Shown: positions 9,607-19,068 of the stretch, one piece after another
Layout: the number at the start of each line of letters is the position of its first letter
Position numbering within the stretch: position 1 is the stretch's first letter
From: Chloroflexus aurantiacus J-10-fl
GTDB lineage: Bacteria; Chloroflexota; Chloroflexia; Chloroflexales; Chloroflexaceae
Reading direction: 5' to 3'
Length of the DNA stretch: 64,000 nucleotides
Assembly (NCBI RefSeq): GCF_000018865.1
Contig: NC_010175.1
Location: 4,278,001-4,342,000, forward strand
Made by a program: the position numbers and the translations under genes
Notes under the pieces: generated by a model
The model's database searches: none
Seen by the model: only the letters and a program-made list of their open reading frames with translations
What the model was told of the DNA's origin: nothing

Positions 9607-9750
9607 TGCGGCTGAGACCACAGCACGGTAGCCCAACCTGAAGGCTACTGGTATCGGCTTGAGCCGCACCGATTCCTTCACCTCACAACAGGCGTATACT
9701 TTCAGGAAAGCGTCAGCAGATAAGGGAGCAACCTTCGTACCCACAACGAT

Positions 9751-10800
9751 ATGATACCTGAGATTGATCACATCATCACCACCGCGATTCACGAGCGTAT
9801 CTTTCCAGGCGCCATTGTCCTGGTGGCGCAGGACACCCACATCCTGCATGCGGCTGCTTATGGCACCACGATGTACGATGACCCCGGCACCATGCCGGTC
9901 ACGCTCGATACCATCTACGATCTGGCGTCGTTAACCAAAGTCTTCACCGCCACCGCCGCACTCCGCCTGCACGACGCCGGCATGCTACCACTCGACCAAC
10001 CCATCCAGCACTGGCTACCGGCACTGCATGCACCCGACATCACCGTTCGCCATCTCCTGAGTCACTCCAGTGGTCTGACCGTCCAACTGGCGCCCTTAGC
10101 CCGCGCCGGCGCCGCAACGATCAGAACAATGGTCTACACAGCCACTCCCCGCCATCCACCCGGTCGCATCGTTGAGTATGCCAACCTCAACACCCTGTTG
10201 TTGGGTGATGTCGTGACCGCGATCTACGGTGGTTCACTGGCCGACGCCCTGACCGAACTGGTCTGTGTACCGCTCGGCCTGCACAAGACGCGCTTCAACC
10301 CACCGACGGAGTGGCGGGCAACCATTGCCCCCACCGAATGGGACTGGGAATGGCGTGGTGGCCTTGTACACGGCGTGGTGCATGACGAAAGCACGTATGC
10401 GCTGGGCGGCGTTGCCGGTCATGCCGGCCTCTTCGGCCCGGCGGCTGAAGCATTGCGGCTGGTACAGCTCTTCATCCAGGAAGGAGCCTGGCAAGACCGC
10501 CAGCTCCTGCGGGCCGGCACAGCACTGGCTGCACTAACCCCACAACCGGCCTCCGACACCAGCCGATTGGTGAGTGGCCTGGGCTGGATGCTACACCGCC
10601 CATACATGGGGAGCGCCATCCACCACGGCTTCGGCCATAGTGGCTTCACCGGCCCCCTCCTGATCGGCATTCCCCAGCGGAGACTGGCAATCGTCCTGCT
10701 GTGCAACCGCACCTACCCCAAACGAACACCGCCGCCGTACCGTCACCATGCGATTGCTGCTATGGTTGTAGACGCAATCATCCAGGCGATAGATCGTTAG
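9751..10800 (+). CDS. serine hydrolase, class-C beta-lactamase family
   Basis: The 349-residue protein has the three elements of the penicillin-recognising serine fold: SLTK with the nucleophile at residue 60, the YAN motif near residue 145, and HSG in the FGHSGFTG segment near residue 300. No signal peptide is visible, so it is probably cytoplasmic, arguing against a true antibiotic-degrading beta-lactamase; relatives include esterases, D-aminopeptidases and peptidoglycan-related hydrolases. It follows the VWA operon by 144 bp. That gap can fold into a hairpin with GGTAGCC pairing to GGCTACT, so it may be a separate transcription unit. Confidence 0.85.
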   Translation: MIPEIDHIITTAIHERIFPGAIVLVAQDTHILHAAAYGTTMYDDPGTMPVTLDTIYDLASLTKVFTATAALRLHDAGMLPLDQPIQHWLPALHAPDITVRHLLSHSSGLTVQLAPLARAGAATIRTMVYTATPRHPPGRIVEYANLNTLLLGDVVTAIYGGSLADALTELVCVPLGLHKTRFNPPTEWRATIAPTEWDWEWRGGLVHGVVHDESTYALGGVAGHAGLFGPAAEALRLVQLFIQEGAWQDRQLLRAGTALAALTPQPASDTSRLVSGLGWMLHRPYMGSAIHHGFGHSGFTGPLLIGIPQRRLAIVLLCNRTYPKRTPPPYRHHAIAAMVVDAIIQAIDR

Positions 10801-10833
10801 CGCTCTTGCCAGCCAGATTGCCATAAGTACGGG

Positions 10834-10839
10834 TATAAT
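10834..10839 (+). promoter_or_regulatory. perfect -10 box before the small membrane peptide gene
   Basis: TATAAT lies 50 bp before the ATG at 10889. No -35 of the right spacing stands out; TTGCCA occurs at 10806 and 10818 but at 22 and 10 bp. Confidence 0.4.
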
Positions 10840-10888
10840 GATAGAGAGCGATAAAACCGTTTGATTCAACCTCTTCCAGGAGAGTGAT

Positions 10889-10990
10889 ATGAGTCGCAAA
10901 CGCTATCAGCAATGGTTTCGCATTCTGAGTGCCGTCATCATCGGCATTCTGGTTCTGGCATTAGTTGTAACGGCGATTGTGCCGTACTGA
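10889..10990 (+). CDS. 33-residue single-pass membrane peptide
   Basis: The small ORF encodes MSRKRYQQWFRILSAVII and then GILVLALVVTAIVPY. It has a basic, aromatic N-terminus and one transmembrane helix of about 22 residues ending in Pro-Tyr. Support for coding comes from an AGGAG ribosome site five bases before the ATG, a TATAAT box upstream, and close spacing (16 bp) to the DCC gene. The positive-inside rule predicts a cytoplasmic N-terminus. No family is recognised. Such peptides are often missed by annotation and commonly act as small partners of membrane complexes, but no partner can be named here. Confidence 0.6.
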   Translation: MSRKRYQQWFRILSAVIIGILVLALVVTAIVPY

Positions 10991-11006
10991 TCGATAGAAA
11001 ACACCT

Positions 11007-11387
11007 ATGCGCTACACAATGCTTTACGATGGCAACTGCCGGATATGTCGCAGCCAGGCCGCATTGATTGCCGGTTACGATGATCACAACCAGATCGAGC
11101 TACTCGACGCCAACAGCACCAGTGCACGGGAACGTTTTCCCCAAATTAGCCACGAAGAAGCGATGGGGCAATTGCATGTCGTCGGCCCAGACGGTACCAT
11201 CTACCGTGGTGCCGAGGCAGTACGCGAAATTCTCCTACAGCTACCGACACTGCGCGGTTTAGGTGAACTCTTGCGCCTGCCTGGTGCCCTGACACTGGCT
11301 CAGCCGGTGTACGAATTGATTGCCCGCAATCGCTATCTCTTCGGCGGTAGCACGACGTGCGATGATGATGCCTGTCGACGTCGCTAA
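11007..11387 (+). CDS. DCC-family thiol-disulfide oxidoreductase (DUF393)
   Basis: The 126-residue protein starts with the DCC-family signature YDGNCRICR, placing a CxxC at residues 11-14 in a thioredoxin-like first strand. The family (also called YuxK) is predicted to exchange dithiols; physiological substrates are poorly known. Length is typical. A further Cys pair in TTCDDDACRR at the C-terminus is unusual and could be a second redox or metal site. The start ATG 11007 lies 16 bp after the small membrane peptide gene, with which it may form an operon. Confidence 0.8.
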   Translation: MRYTMLYDGNCRICRSQAALIAGYDDHNQIELLDANSTSARERFPQISHEEAMGQLHVVGPDGTIYRGAEAVREILLQLPTLRGLGELLRLPGALTLAQPVYELIARNRYLFGGSTTCDDDACRRR

Positions 11388-11407
11388 TGCCGTATCCGGC
11401 TTGCCAG

Positions 11408-11616
11408 TAACCCAGGTTGCTACCTTTGTCACCACAGAGGATTAGGTATAACCTGAGTTGCTACCGTGAGGCGTGACGTAGCGCATCGATGGGAACTGGA
11501 TACTCCCCACATCGTTCATGCAGGTACGCCACACAGTGTTGCGCACAACGTCGTGCTGTTTATCCTGGCGGTCAAACTCCATGGCATGCCCATAGTACAG
11601 GCGGCAACTTGAGTTA
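11408..11616. repeat. MITE-like element, family 1, copy 2 (fills the 11388-11790 gap)
   Basis: The element has the same layout as the copy at 441-658: an outer end TAACCCAGGTTGCTACC (11408), a core beginning TAACCTGAGTTGCTACC (11449) and ending GGCGGCAACTTGAGTTA (11616). The core is again 168 bp. The rest of the gap, 11617-11790, shows no gene or clear signal. Confidence 0.8.
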
Positions 11617-11790
11617 TCAGTAGTAATCTGATCGATATGCGAGCCTTGGCGTCGAGAAGCTGAACAACGTTTTACATCCTGGCTACACAGGCAGCCAGTT
11701 CAGGACACCACATGAAATAGGGAAACTCCCGAACCGGCTGCGTATGTGACAAGCCCATTCGCCGCACACTATGCTGCACTCCCGATAACA

Positions 11791-12860
11791 CTATCCGTTG
11801 CCGTGCAATCGACGTAATGTTTCCTCAAGCTCGCGGAGACGAGCTTCGACTTCCGCCCGTGCCGCCGCTTCTGCCGCTCGTGCTTCGGCTTCACGGCGGG
11901 CCTGTGCTTCAGCGGCGGCGCGAGCCTCGGCTTCACGGCGGGCCTGTTCTTCAGCAGCGGCGCGTGCTGCCGCTTCTGCGGCACGCGCTTCGGCTTCATG
12001 GCGGGCCTGTTCTTCAGCAGCGGCGCGGGCCTCGGCTTCACGGCGGGCCTGTTCTTCAGCAGCGGCGCGAGCCTCGGCCTCACGGCGGGCTTGTTCTTCA
12101 GCCAGGCGTGCTCGCTCTTCCGCTAGCGCCCGGGCTGCCGCTTCCTGGCGGGCACGCCGCACCACCTCAGTGTAGTCGCCGATCTCCACCCCCTGCTCGT
12201 CGTAGCATACCACGTGGTCGCCCATAATTCCGACCCAGAGCCGGGCTATCGCCAGATACACCCGCCCATTCGCGTCGAGCCGCTGGCGTACATAGCGATC
12301 CCCGACCAATCGATAGTCCAGTAAGCGCAGCTGTCGTGGCTCAGAGCGGGTGGTGTCGACGATCACGTACTGCGCCACCCTTGCCCAGGCATAGTGCTCA
12401 ACCTTGGCCTCCAGATCATTCTGGCGGGTCTCCGGCGAGGTAATCTCAATGATGAGCGCCGGACGCTGGCCTTCATCCCGCACATCGAAAGTGCTCCAGT
12501 TCCGCCGTGCGGGGAGACCGGGAATGACCGTCACATCCGGGCTGTGCGGGCGGAGGTTGGGCACGTCCCAGGCGATACGCACATCGGTGAGCACAATGGC
12601 TATCCCCGACGGCTCCAGGCGCTCCCGCAACACACTGGTGAGATACATCCGGTCGGTTTCGTGACGGTCGCGCTATGCACGATGACGTCTCCCACCTCCG
12701 GATGGAGGACATCCTCGAGAGTGAGTGGCACCTGTTCGAGGTGATGGGGATCGTCGGGGGTGGGGCGGGGCACAAAGCGCCAGCCGTAGCGAAACGGGTC
12801 GTCGGCAGGGGCTGTACGTGGTGCGCGCGCACGAGTCAGGTTGGGCTTGAGGTGGGTCAT
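11791..12860 (-). pseudogene. Uma2-type nuclease-like protein with Ala/Arg/Glu coiled-coil tail, frameshifted
   Basis: The gene begins at ATG 12860 after a GGGAGGT site and encodes a Uma2 (DUF820) N-terminus with FRYGWRFVPRP and [15 protein letters not shown]. Near 12675 the frame is lost; the next frame resumes with [16 protein letters not shown] and runs through the rest of the domain (SPDVTVIPG, then [11 protein letters not shown], the PD-(D/E)XK-like core) to 11791. One missing base explains the shift. The last 130 residues are an Ala/Glu/Arg-rich coiled coil of about 14-residue units ([14 protein letters not shown]), encoded by imperfect 42-bp direct repeats. Uma2 proteins are abundant in cyanobacteria and Chloroflexota and their role is unknown. 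It is either a recent pseudogene or a sequencing error. Confidence 0.75.
11850..12140 (-). repeat. 42-bp imperfect tandem repeats in the Uma2 tail
   Basis: About six units encode [14 protein letters not shown] and variants. The strong repetition makes unit gain or loss by slippage likely and may explain the varied tail lengths of Uma2 homologues. Confidence 0.75.
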
Positions 12861-13986
12861 CGTGATACCTCCCTGATGATGTTGGTATCGGCGTGGAAGC
12901 GGCGTTGGAACAGTATTGTACCACACCGGATCGCCAGCGTGCCGGGTGATGCGTGTGGGAGAGAGACGGTCTGTTGATGGTCGGTGCGCAAAGGCAGCAG
13001 TGGCGGGCAGATGGAAGAGCGTACTGGATCATAATGCGCTCCTGAGCAGAAACGGTGTTCTCTATATAAACCGGTTCAGGAGCGCAAACGTTGCGCGGAA
13101 TATAGTGAGTAAATCATATCTTGAATGACATCATTCGGGTCGTCAGACCCATGCTGGCGCACTGCCGGCGTACTACCAGTGCGCTTATGGTGGTTTGTCA
13201 GCGGTGCACACGAACCGGTTCACGGGTTATCACGCTCAGGTACAGCGCCAGCGTGATGGGTGATGAGTGGGTAACGGTGGTGTTGTATCCACCAGTGACC
13301 TGCGACACGCCCCGATCCTATTTCATCTCTGGGGGTGGGAACTACCGGTGACAGATGGCTCCTGCTGTCGCGTGTTGGCTCAGGGGAGCGATATACCGTA
13401 ACTTCTATGTCCCCTTCCCGCCGTCAGGCCAGTCCTGCCGTCATGCGGGCTGAAGCCCTGCCTGACCGCGTGCAAGCCCCGTTAGGGCAAGTGCGATACC
13501 CCCTCCTCGCGCTACCCCACCAGTCCCGCCTATGCATTACCCACATGTCACACAGAAGCCGGTATGACCCCTCATAACACATCGTGCTGAACACGGCGCA
13601 TCGTTCGTCACGCACACCAGGCGTCAGGTGTTCCGCAGCCTCGATCCCGCGTGCAGCCAAACCCGCCGATCTGGTCGTGCGGGCTGAAGCCCTCCCTCAC
13701 GACGTGGAAGCCCCGTTGGGGTTATCCACACGTGCGTCTGGCACCACTCCTCGCCGTCAGGTCAGCCCCGGCGGGGCTTCTACGAATTGAGGCTGGGTTT
13801 TAACCCGCCGACTCGCCGGCCCTCATCCCCGGCCCCTCGCCCGCATGCGAGCTATGCAGTATTCGAGTTATGGGTAATGCATGGCAGTCCCGCACGGGGG
13901 TGCACGAAGCGAGAACAGGGTTCTACCCTATCGATTCTGATGACAAACGCTTGCAGAAACATTAGAGAAGCTGATCTTGGGGTCGG
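12861..13986. other. 1.1-kb intergenic region with GC-rich repeats
   Basis: No convincing gene was found. Two similar segments (about 13446-13490 and 13679-13724) contain CGGGCTGAAGCCCT followed by a GCAAGCCCCGTTAGG-like tract; the inverted GGGCT/AGCCC pairs could form small hairpins. Similar sequences occur near 20050 and 54165. Short ORFs here lack ribosome sites and family signatures. The region separates two minus-strand genes and is probably repeat debris. Confidence 0.5.
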
Positions 13987-14715
13987 TCAACTCACCCCTT
14001 CACGGCGATCCTCGCGCCAGCGGAAGACAAATTGCTTATCGCCGGATCGATCACGGCGAAACCGCCAGAGGCGGGTTGGTCGCCCACGGCCTTCACGCAT
14101 ATAGGGTGTCTCTTCCAGAATACCGGCCTCTTTGATCTTGCGGTAGAAATTGCCCTTGTCGAGCTTTTCCCCCAAAATCTGCTCGTAAATGTGTTTCAAT
14201 TCGAGGATCGAGAAGAGTTCAGGTAGCAACTGAAACGCCAGCGTCGTATACTCAAGCTTCGAGCGCAATCGCGAGAGGGCATAGGCCAGAATCTGATCGT
14301 GATCGAAGGCCAACGGCGTGGGCAGGTGGTCAACCGGGAACCAGCGCACATCGCTGTTCTCAGCGCTCACCCGGATCGTCTGTGCATCAGCGCGTACCAG
14401 TGCAATGTAGGCCACACTGATCACACGGTGACGCGGATCGCGCTGAACATCGCCGAAGGTGTAGAGCTGCTCAAGGTACACATCTCGTACCCCAGTCTCC
14501 TCTTCGAGTTCACGACGTGCAGCCTCTTCAAGCGATTCGTCAAGCCGGATGAAACCGCCCGGTATCGCCCAGCGTCCTTCAAATGGCCAGCGCTTGCGCT
14601 GTACCAGTAAGACGTGCAGGGTACGATTGATCAGGCTGAAGATGACCACATCGACCGTGACAGCCGGCAGTTGATATTTGCTGATGTCGTAAGGTACCGG
14701 GCGTTCATCCTGCAT
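13987..14715 (-). CDS. Nudix-domain transcriptional regulator (NrtR-like)
   Basis: The 242-residue protein joins an N-terminal Nudix domain to a C-terminal winged helix, the layout of NrtR-type regulators. The Nudix box is complete (GGFIRLDE, then RELEEETGV around residues 53-75), so hydrolase activity may be kept. The C-terminal part (LFSILELKHIYEQILGEKLD, then GNFYRKIKEAGIL and GRPTRLWRF) is the DNA-binding domain. NrtR proteins repress NAD-synthesis genes and respond to ADP-ribose; related Nudix regulators control sugar use. The ATG at 14715 follows GGAGGGAGA. A 23-bp palindrome directly upstream points to autoregulation. The neighbours are glucokinase and pentose-phosphate genes, so a sugar-linked regulon is possible. 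Confidence 0.85.
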   Translation of the reverse strand: MQDERPVPYDISKYQLPAVTVDVVIFSLINRTLHVLLVQRKRWPFEGRWAIPGGFIRLDESLEEAARRELEEETGVRDVYLEQLYTFGDVQRDPRHRVISVAYIALVRADAQTIRVSAENSDVRWFPVDHLPTPLAFDHDQILAYALSRLRSKLEYTTLAFQLLPELFSILELKHIYEQILGEKLDKGNFYRKIKEAGILEETPYMREGRGRPTRLWRFRRDRSGDKQFVFRWREDRREGVS

Positions 14716-14740
14716 GATCGATTATCTCCCTCCGTTGTGA

Positions 14741-14763
14741 TTTAGTGTTATTTATACACTAAA
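14741..14763. promoter_or_regulatory. perfect 23-bp palindrome, probable operator of the Nudix regulator
   Basis: TTTAGTGT and ACACTAAA form perfect 8-bp arms around a 7-bp AT-only spacer. The site lies 26 bp before the regulator start codon and 12 bp from the end of glk. Its position fits repression of the regulator's own promoter. Confidence 0.7.
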
Positions 14764-14775
14764 ATACTAACGGTG

Positions 14776-15756
14776 TCAACTCATTGCTGCTGCTGCCGCG
14801 CCGAGGAGACCGGCTTTCGGTTCGAGAATGACGTGAATCGGCACCTGGCTCAGCAATTCACTGAAACGTCCTTTATCACGGAAGACCTGTAGGAATCGTT
14901 CACGCTTGATCAATGGCAGCATCCGTGGTGGTAAACCACCGCCAATGTATACGCCGCCGGTCGCCAGTACCTTTAACGCCAGATTGCCGGCTTCGGCTGC
15001 CAGAATGTCAACGAACAGTTCAAGGGTGGTACGGCATACCAGGCACATCTGTTCGGTTGCCATCCCGGCCTGGACAATGACCGGTGTGGGATCACTGGCA
15101 GCGGCCAGTTGCTCGGCGACCGCCGGCGTTTCGCGTTGGAGCAGTCGATCACGTACAAAAGCGTACAAATTCGGTATGCCAATGCCCGAGCAGACACGTT
15201 CGTAGCTGACGTGATTGTACCGTTGATGCAGGTAATCGAGCAGATCTTTTTCAACCTGATTGCGGGGCGCGAATGTCGTGTGACCGCCTTCAGAGGGGTG
15301 CGGGCGATAGCGCACCCCGTCCCAGGTGAGAAATGCCTCACCCAGACCGGTACCAGGGGCGATGACCCCAATTGCGCCACCAGCAATGGCTTGCCCCGCA
15401 GTAAGTGTCTCCAGATCAGCAGGTTCGAGAATCGGAACCGATTGGGCAATCGCTTCCAGATCGTTTAACAGGCGTACCGGTGCGCCGTTTAACACTGTAC
15501 TCAATCTGGCAGCGTCAATTGTCCAGCTCAGATTCGTGATACTGGCCCGTCCGCTGACCACCGGCCCGGCGACGCCAAACGCTGCGCCCTCAATGGGAAC
15601 CGGATGTTGTTCGCGAAACTCAGCGATCATCGTCTCTAAATCGGGATAACGCGCACTGGCAAATGTCTGTTCAAAAACCGGATGATGTGGCCCGGTCGCC
15701 TGATCAAAGAGGGCCAGAATTGTCTTTGTGCCGCCGATGTCACCGGCCAGATACAT
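14776..15756 (-). CDS. glk: glucokinase
   Basis: The 326-residue protein matches the bacterial Glk family (non-ROK). The N-terminal GDIGGTKT phosphate loop is at residues 5-12, FGVAGPV near 60, LNDLEAIA near 96 and PGTGLGEAF near 133. It phosphorylates glucose to glucose-6-phosphate with ATP in the cytoplasm. It lacks the ROK zinc motif. Downstream on the same strand lies the Nudix regulator and upstream lie rpe and rpiA, making a small sugar-phosphate neighbourhood. The 80-bp gap to rpe leaves co-transcription open. Confidence 0.92.
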   Translation of the reverse strand: MYLAGDIGGTKTILALFDQATGPHHPVFEQTFASARYPDLETMIAEFREQHPVPIEGAAFGVAGPVVSGRASITNLSWTIDAARLSTVLNGAPVRLLNDLEAIAQSVPILEPADLETLTAGQAIAGGAIGVIAPGTGLGEAFLTWDGVRYRPHPSEGGHTTFAPRNQVEKDLLDYLHQRYNHVSYERVCSGIGIPNLYAFVRDRLLQRETPAVAEQLAAASDPTPVIVQAGMATEQMCLVCRTTLELFVDILAAEAGNLALKVLATGGVYIGGGLPPRMLPLIKRERFLQVFRDKGRFSELLSQVPIHVILEPKAGLLGAAAAAMS

Positions 15757-15836
15757 AGATCACCTGCATTATTTCAACACATGCCCTGTCCACAAGAGTA
15801 AGGTTCTGTTTTGACCCGCTTGCATCCTTTAGCCCA

Positions 15837-16508
15837 TCACTTACCCGGAACGGCCTCACCCAACGCTATGCGCAGCTCGCTAATGGCATCCGGGATTGGT
15901 TGCGGGCCAAATACCGCCGATCCAACCACTGCCACCGTCGCACCGGCAGTTGCACAGGCGGCGATGGTGGTTGGATTTACCCCACCATCAACCATAATCT
16001 CCACCGGACGATCACCCAGCAGGGTGCGCAGCCGCTGTACTTTTGCGAGTACCGACGGAATGAGCGTCTGTCCGCCAAAACCGGGATTGACCGTCATTAA
16101 CAAGATGAGTTCTACCTGATCGATTAGCTCTTCGACCATGCTGAGAGGAGTTGCCGGGTTGATAGCAACCCCGGCTTTTTTGCCCAGATTGTGGATCATT
16201 TGCACGGCCCGATGCACGTGAGGCGTCGCTTCAGCGTGGACGGTTATCAGATCGGCACCGGCAGCGGCAAAGTCGGCCAGGTAGCGTTCCGGCTCAACAA
16301 TCATCAGGTGAGCATCGAGTAATGCTCCGTATTGATCGGCTAGTGGTCGCAATGCGCGAACAACCAGCGGACCGAAACTAATATTCGGCACAAACCGGCC
16401 ATCCATCACATCGAGATGAATCCAGTCAATACCGGCAGCACAGGCTGTGGCAACCTGTTCGCCCAAACGCGCAAAATCAGCCGTGAGAATTGAAGGCGCA
16501 AGCCGCAT
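15837..16508 (-). CDS. rpe: ribulose-phosphate 3-epimerase
   Basis: The 223-residue TIM barrel has all family signatures: [10 protein letters not shown] at the N-terminus, [16 protein letters not shown] with a metal-binding His and catalytic Asp, [12 protein letters not shown], and VDGGVNP. It interconverts ribulose-5-phosphate and xylulose-5-phosphate in the pentose phosphate pathway. It is on the same strand as rpiA, 52 bp downstream of it, and the pair shares one substrate, ribulose-5-phosphate. Confidence 0.95.
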   Translation of the reverse strand: MRLAPSILTADFARLGEQVATACAAGIDWIHLDVMDGRFVPNISFGPLVVRALRPLADQYGALLDAHLMIVEPERYLADFAAAGADLITVHAEATPHVHRAVQMIHNLGKKAGVAINPATPLSMVEELIDQVELILLMTVNPGFGGQTLIPSVLAKVQRLRTLLGDRPVEIMVDGGVNPTTIAACATAGATVAVVGSAVFGPQPIPDAISELRIALGEAVPGK

Positions 16509-16560
16509 AGCATCCCTGTTGTTATGATGGTTTCAATCCACGCCTTCCGCGAATGAAAGC

Positions 16561-17292
16561 CTACCAGGCTATTGTACCGCAATCGCTGGTGGTCACGTGC
16601 TGCACACCGTCCGGGCCGGCTACGAAGAGATCGGTTGCCAGACCAATGAACAGACCGTGTTCGACAATGCCGGCTCGCGCTGATAGCTGAGCTGCCAGCG
16701 CTGCCGGATCATTGAGTGGGCCGCACTTCCAATCGAGAATGAGGTTTCCCTGATCGGTACGGAAGGGTTGACCATCGGCCCGCAGGCGAAGCTGCACCGT
16801 TCCGCCTTGTGCCTCCAGCCAGCGTGCAGTGGCGCGCCAGCCAAAATCGACGACTTCGAGCGGTAAGGCAAAGCGTGTACCGAGGGCTGGTGACAGTTTG
16901 CTGTCATCAACAATAATCGCGACCCGCCGACTGGCCTGCGCGACCATCTTTTCACGCAATAGTGCTCCGCCGCCTCCTTTTATTAACGATAGTTGCGGAT
17001 CAACCTCGTCAGCGCCGTCAATGGTCAAATCCACCGCAGCGACTTCGTCGAGCGTTGTGAGCGGAATACCCAGTTCGCGAGCCAGTTGGGCAGTGCCCTC
17101 GGCACACGGTACACCAACGATGTCGTTCAGATCACCCTGGTGCAGACGTTCGGCAATCATGCGTGTTGCGTAGGCGGCAGTACTGCCAAAGCCCAACCCG
17201 ATCACCATCCCTGGCCGTACCAGGGCTACCGCCGCCGCTGCCGCCATTGCTTTGCGTGTCTCAGTTGACGTTGTATTCATCGTCGCTGTCAC
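16561..17292 (-). CDS. rpiA: ribose-5-phosphate isomerase A
   Basis: The 243-residue protein has the RpiA motifs [19 protein letters not shown] (catalytic Asp) and [12 protein letters not shown] (catalytic Lys and Glu). It isomerises ribose-5-phosphate and ribulose-5-phosphate. Two in-frame ATGs (17292 and 17280) are possible starts. The upstream M61 peptidase ends 18 bp away on the same strand, so these genes may form one long transcript with rpe. Confidence 0.94.
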
Positions 17293-17310
17293 TCTTGTTC
17301 TGTGAAGTGC

Positions 17311-19068
17311 CTAGACCATTCTTTGCAGCCACGCTGAACGGGTGTGCAATTGGGCAGCCGTCGGCGCTGCTACATTGACCAGTGATAGCATATCATATGG
17401 CGCGACAGCCAGTGTCACCGGGACGTCAATCAACGCATCTCCCCGGAAGAGGGTCAACCGCACGACATCACCGGGTTGACGTTCAAGCAGTCGTTGCTGC
17501 AAACGCTCTTCATTGACGCGCCAGCCATCGAGGGCAACCAGCTCATCATCGGCATATACCCCCGCTTCGTAAGCAGGGCCGTCACTGCGCACTGTAGCCA
17601 CAATGGTGCGCTCACCCTGTTTCTTCCAACTCACACCCAGCCATGCCGGTGGCTGACCATCGGGCCGTGGTCGGCGGTATTGCCAGCGCGGTTCCAACCC
17701 GACAACAGCCAGCGCTGCTGCATAATCCAGCTCGTCGACACCGACAACATAGCGTTCGTAGAGCGAACGTAAGCCATTGTCTGTACCGCCAATCGCTTCA
17801 ATTGCCGCCAGTACTGCGCCGTCCTCCGGGATGCCAGGCCCGGTGATTGGGTAACGCTGGTACAAATAGCGCATCACATCGTCGAAGCTGCGTTCGTTAT
17901 TGGTTTGCGCCCGGATCGCCATGTCAAACATCCAGCACACCAACGCACCTTTCAAATAGTACGAGATGCTTGAATTGATACTGTTTTCATCAGGACGGTA
18001 GAACTTAATCCAGGCATCAAAACTACTCTGTTCGAGGCTCTGGAGACGACGACCGGGTTGACTCTGCAATTGGACGATCTTCTCTGCCAGTTTTTGCAAA
18101 TAACGCTCTTCACTCATCAGCCCGGCCCGTACCAGAAGCAAATCGTCGTAATAGCTGGTGGCACCCTCCATCAACCACAGGAGTCGGGTGTAGTTCTCGT
18201 TTTGATAATCGAACGGCCCCAGGGGTGCCGGGCGCAATCGCTTGACGTTCCAGGCGTGAAACAGTTCGTGCGAGGTCAGACTCAAATAGCGCTCGTAGTG
18301 CTCACCGAATGTCCAGCGGTCAACCATATTGGTAGCACTATTGCGATGCTCGAGTCCACCACCCTTGCCATCGGTCAGATGCACGATGAAGGTATAGTCG
18401 CGGTAGGGTAGACTACCGAACATTGCTCGCTGCACCTCAACGATTCGTTTGGTGTCGGCCAGCAATCGCTCTTCGTTTTCGTTGCCGTGGCCCCAAATGG
18501 CAATAGTGTGTGGGACATCATCAACCGTGAAGGTGAGCAAGCGATGCGTTCCGCATTCAACCGGGCAATCGATCAATTCATCGTAATCGGTGGCCTGGAA
18601 TGAAGCGCGCTGCGGACGCGCCGGATCGGGCGGTAACGCGGTCAGGCCGGTCGTCACCTGCCAGCCGGTGGGCGGATCGACGTGCAGGGCCAATGGTTCC
18701 TGCGTGCGACCGTGGACATACATAAACACATTTGCGCCATTGAAATAGCCGTGCGATCCGTCAAGATGACTGGTACGCACGGTAAGATCAAATGCGTATA
18801 CTTTGTAGGTCACTATCACCCGCGACGCAGCACCGGCCTCAACCAGCCAGCAATCTTTGCGAATTTTTCGCCACGGCAACCGCACACCCTGCGTGTCAAC
18901 TGCTTGAAATTCCTGCACATGGCGTGCAAACTCACGAATCATATATGAACCAGGAGTCCATGCCGGTAACGATAGGCGAATCTCACCGGTTTCGTTACGT
19001 TCGATCTCGATCTGCACATGAAAGAGGTGGGAATGCGGCATTGGCATTGCAATCGTATAGGTGATCAT
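17311..19068 (-). CDS. M61-family metallopeptidase with PDZ domain
   Basis: The 585-residue protein is a glycyl-aminopeptidase-like M61 enzyme. A beta-sandwich N-terminal domain is followed by the catalytic domain with HELFHAWN near residue 270 (HExxH zinc ligands and base) and EGATSYY, which provides the third ligand. A PDZ domain fills the last 110 residues (PAWLGVSW, then GPAYEAGVYADDELVALDG). No signal peptide is seen, so it is probably cytoplasmic. M61 enzymes cleave N-terminal Gly or Ala residues from peptides. It is the first gene of the minus-strand run toward rpiA and rpe; its own upstream region is the repeat-rich 1.3-kb gap. Confidence 0.9.
   Translation of the reverse strand: MITYTIAMPMPHSHLFHVQIEIERNETGEIRLSLPAWTPGSYMIREFARHVQEFQAVDTQGVRLPWRKIRKDCWLVEAGAASRVIVTYKVYAFDLTVRTSHLDGSHGYFNGANVFMYVHGRTQEPLALHVDPPTGWQVTTGLTALPPDPARPQRASFQATDYDELIDCPVECGTHRLLTFTVDDVPHTIAIWGHGNENEERLLADTKRIVEVQRAMFGSLPYRDYTFIVHLTDGKGGGLEHRNSATNMVDRWTFGEHYERYLSLTSHELFHAWNVKRLRPAPLGPFDYQNENYTRLLWLMEGATSYYDDLLLVRAGLMSEERYLQKLAEKIVQLQSQPGRRLQSLEQSSFDAWIKFYRPDENSINSSISYYLKGALVCWMFDMAIRAQTNNERSFDDVMRYLYQRYPITGPGIPEDGAVLAAIEAIGGTDNGLRSLYERYVVGVDELDYAAALAVVGLEPRWQYRRPRPDGQPPAWLGVSWKKQGERTIVATVRSDGPAYEAGVYADDELVALDGWRVNEERLQQRLLERQPGDVVRLTLFRGDALIDVPVTLAVAPYDMLSLVNVAAPTAAQLHTRSAWLQRMV

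Noticed and set aside
9606-9750. Structured RNA in the gap before the beta-lactamase-like gene
   Set aside because: A nested stem can be drawn but matches no riboswitch or RNA family I know; support is too thin for a feature.
11850-12140. CRISPR array
   Set aside because: The repeats are contiguous coding repeats without spacers; no array of spaced identical repeats was seen anywhere in the window.
11798-12227. Plus-strand Ala/Ser- and Pro-rich ORFs of 125 and 136 residues
   Set aside because: Antisense shadows of the coiled-coil repeats in the Uma2 gene.
13121-13790. Several plus-strand ORFs of 60-80 residues
   Set aside because: No ribosome sites, no recognisable families, and repeat-like content.
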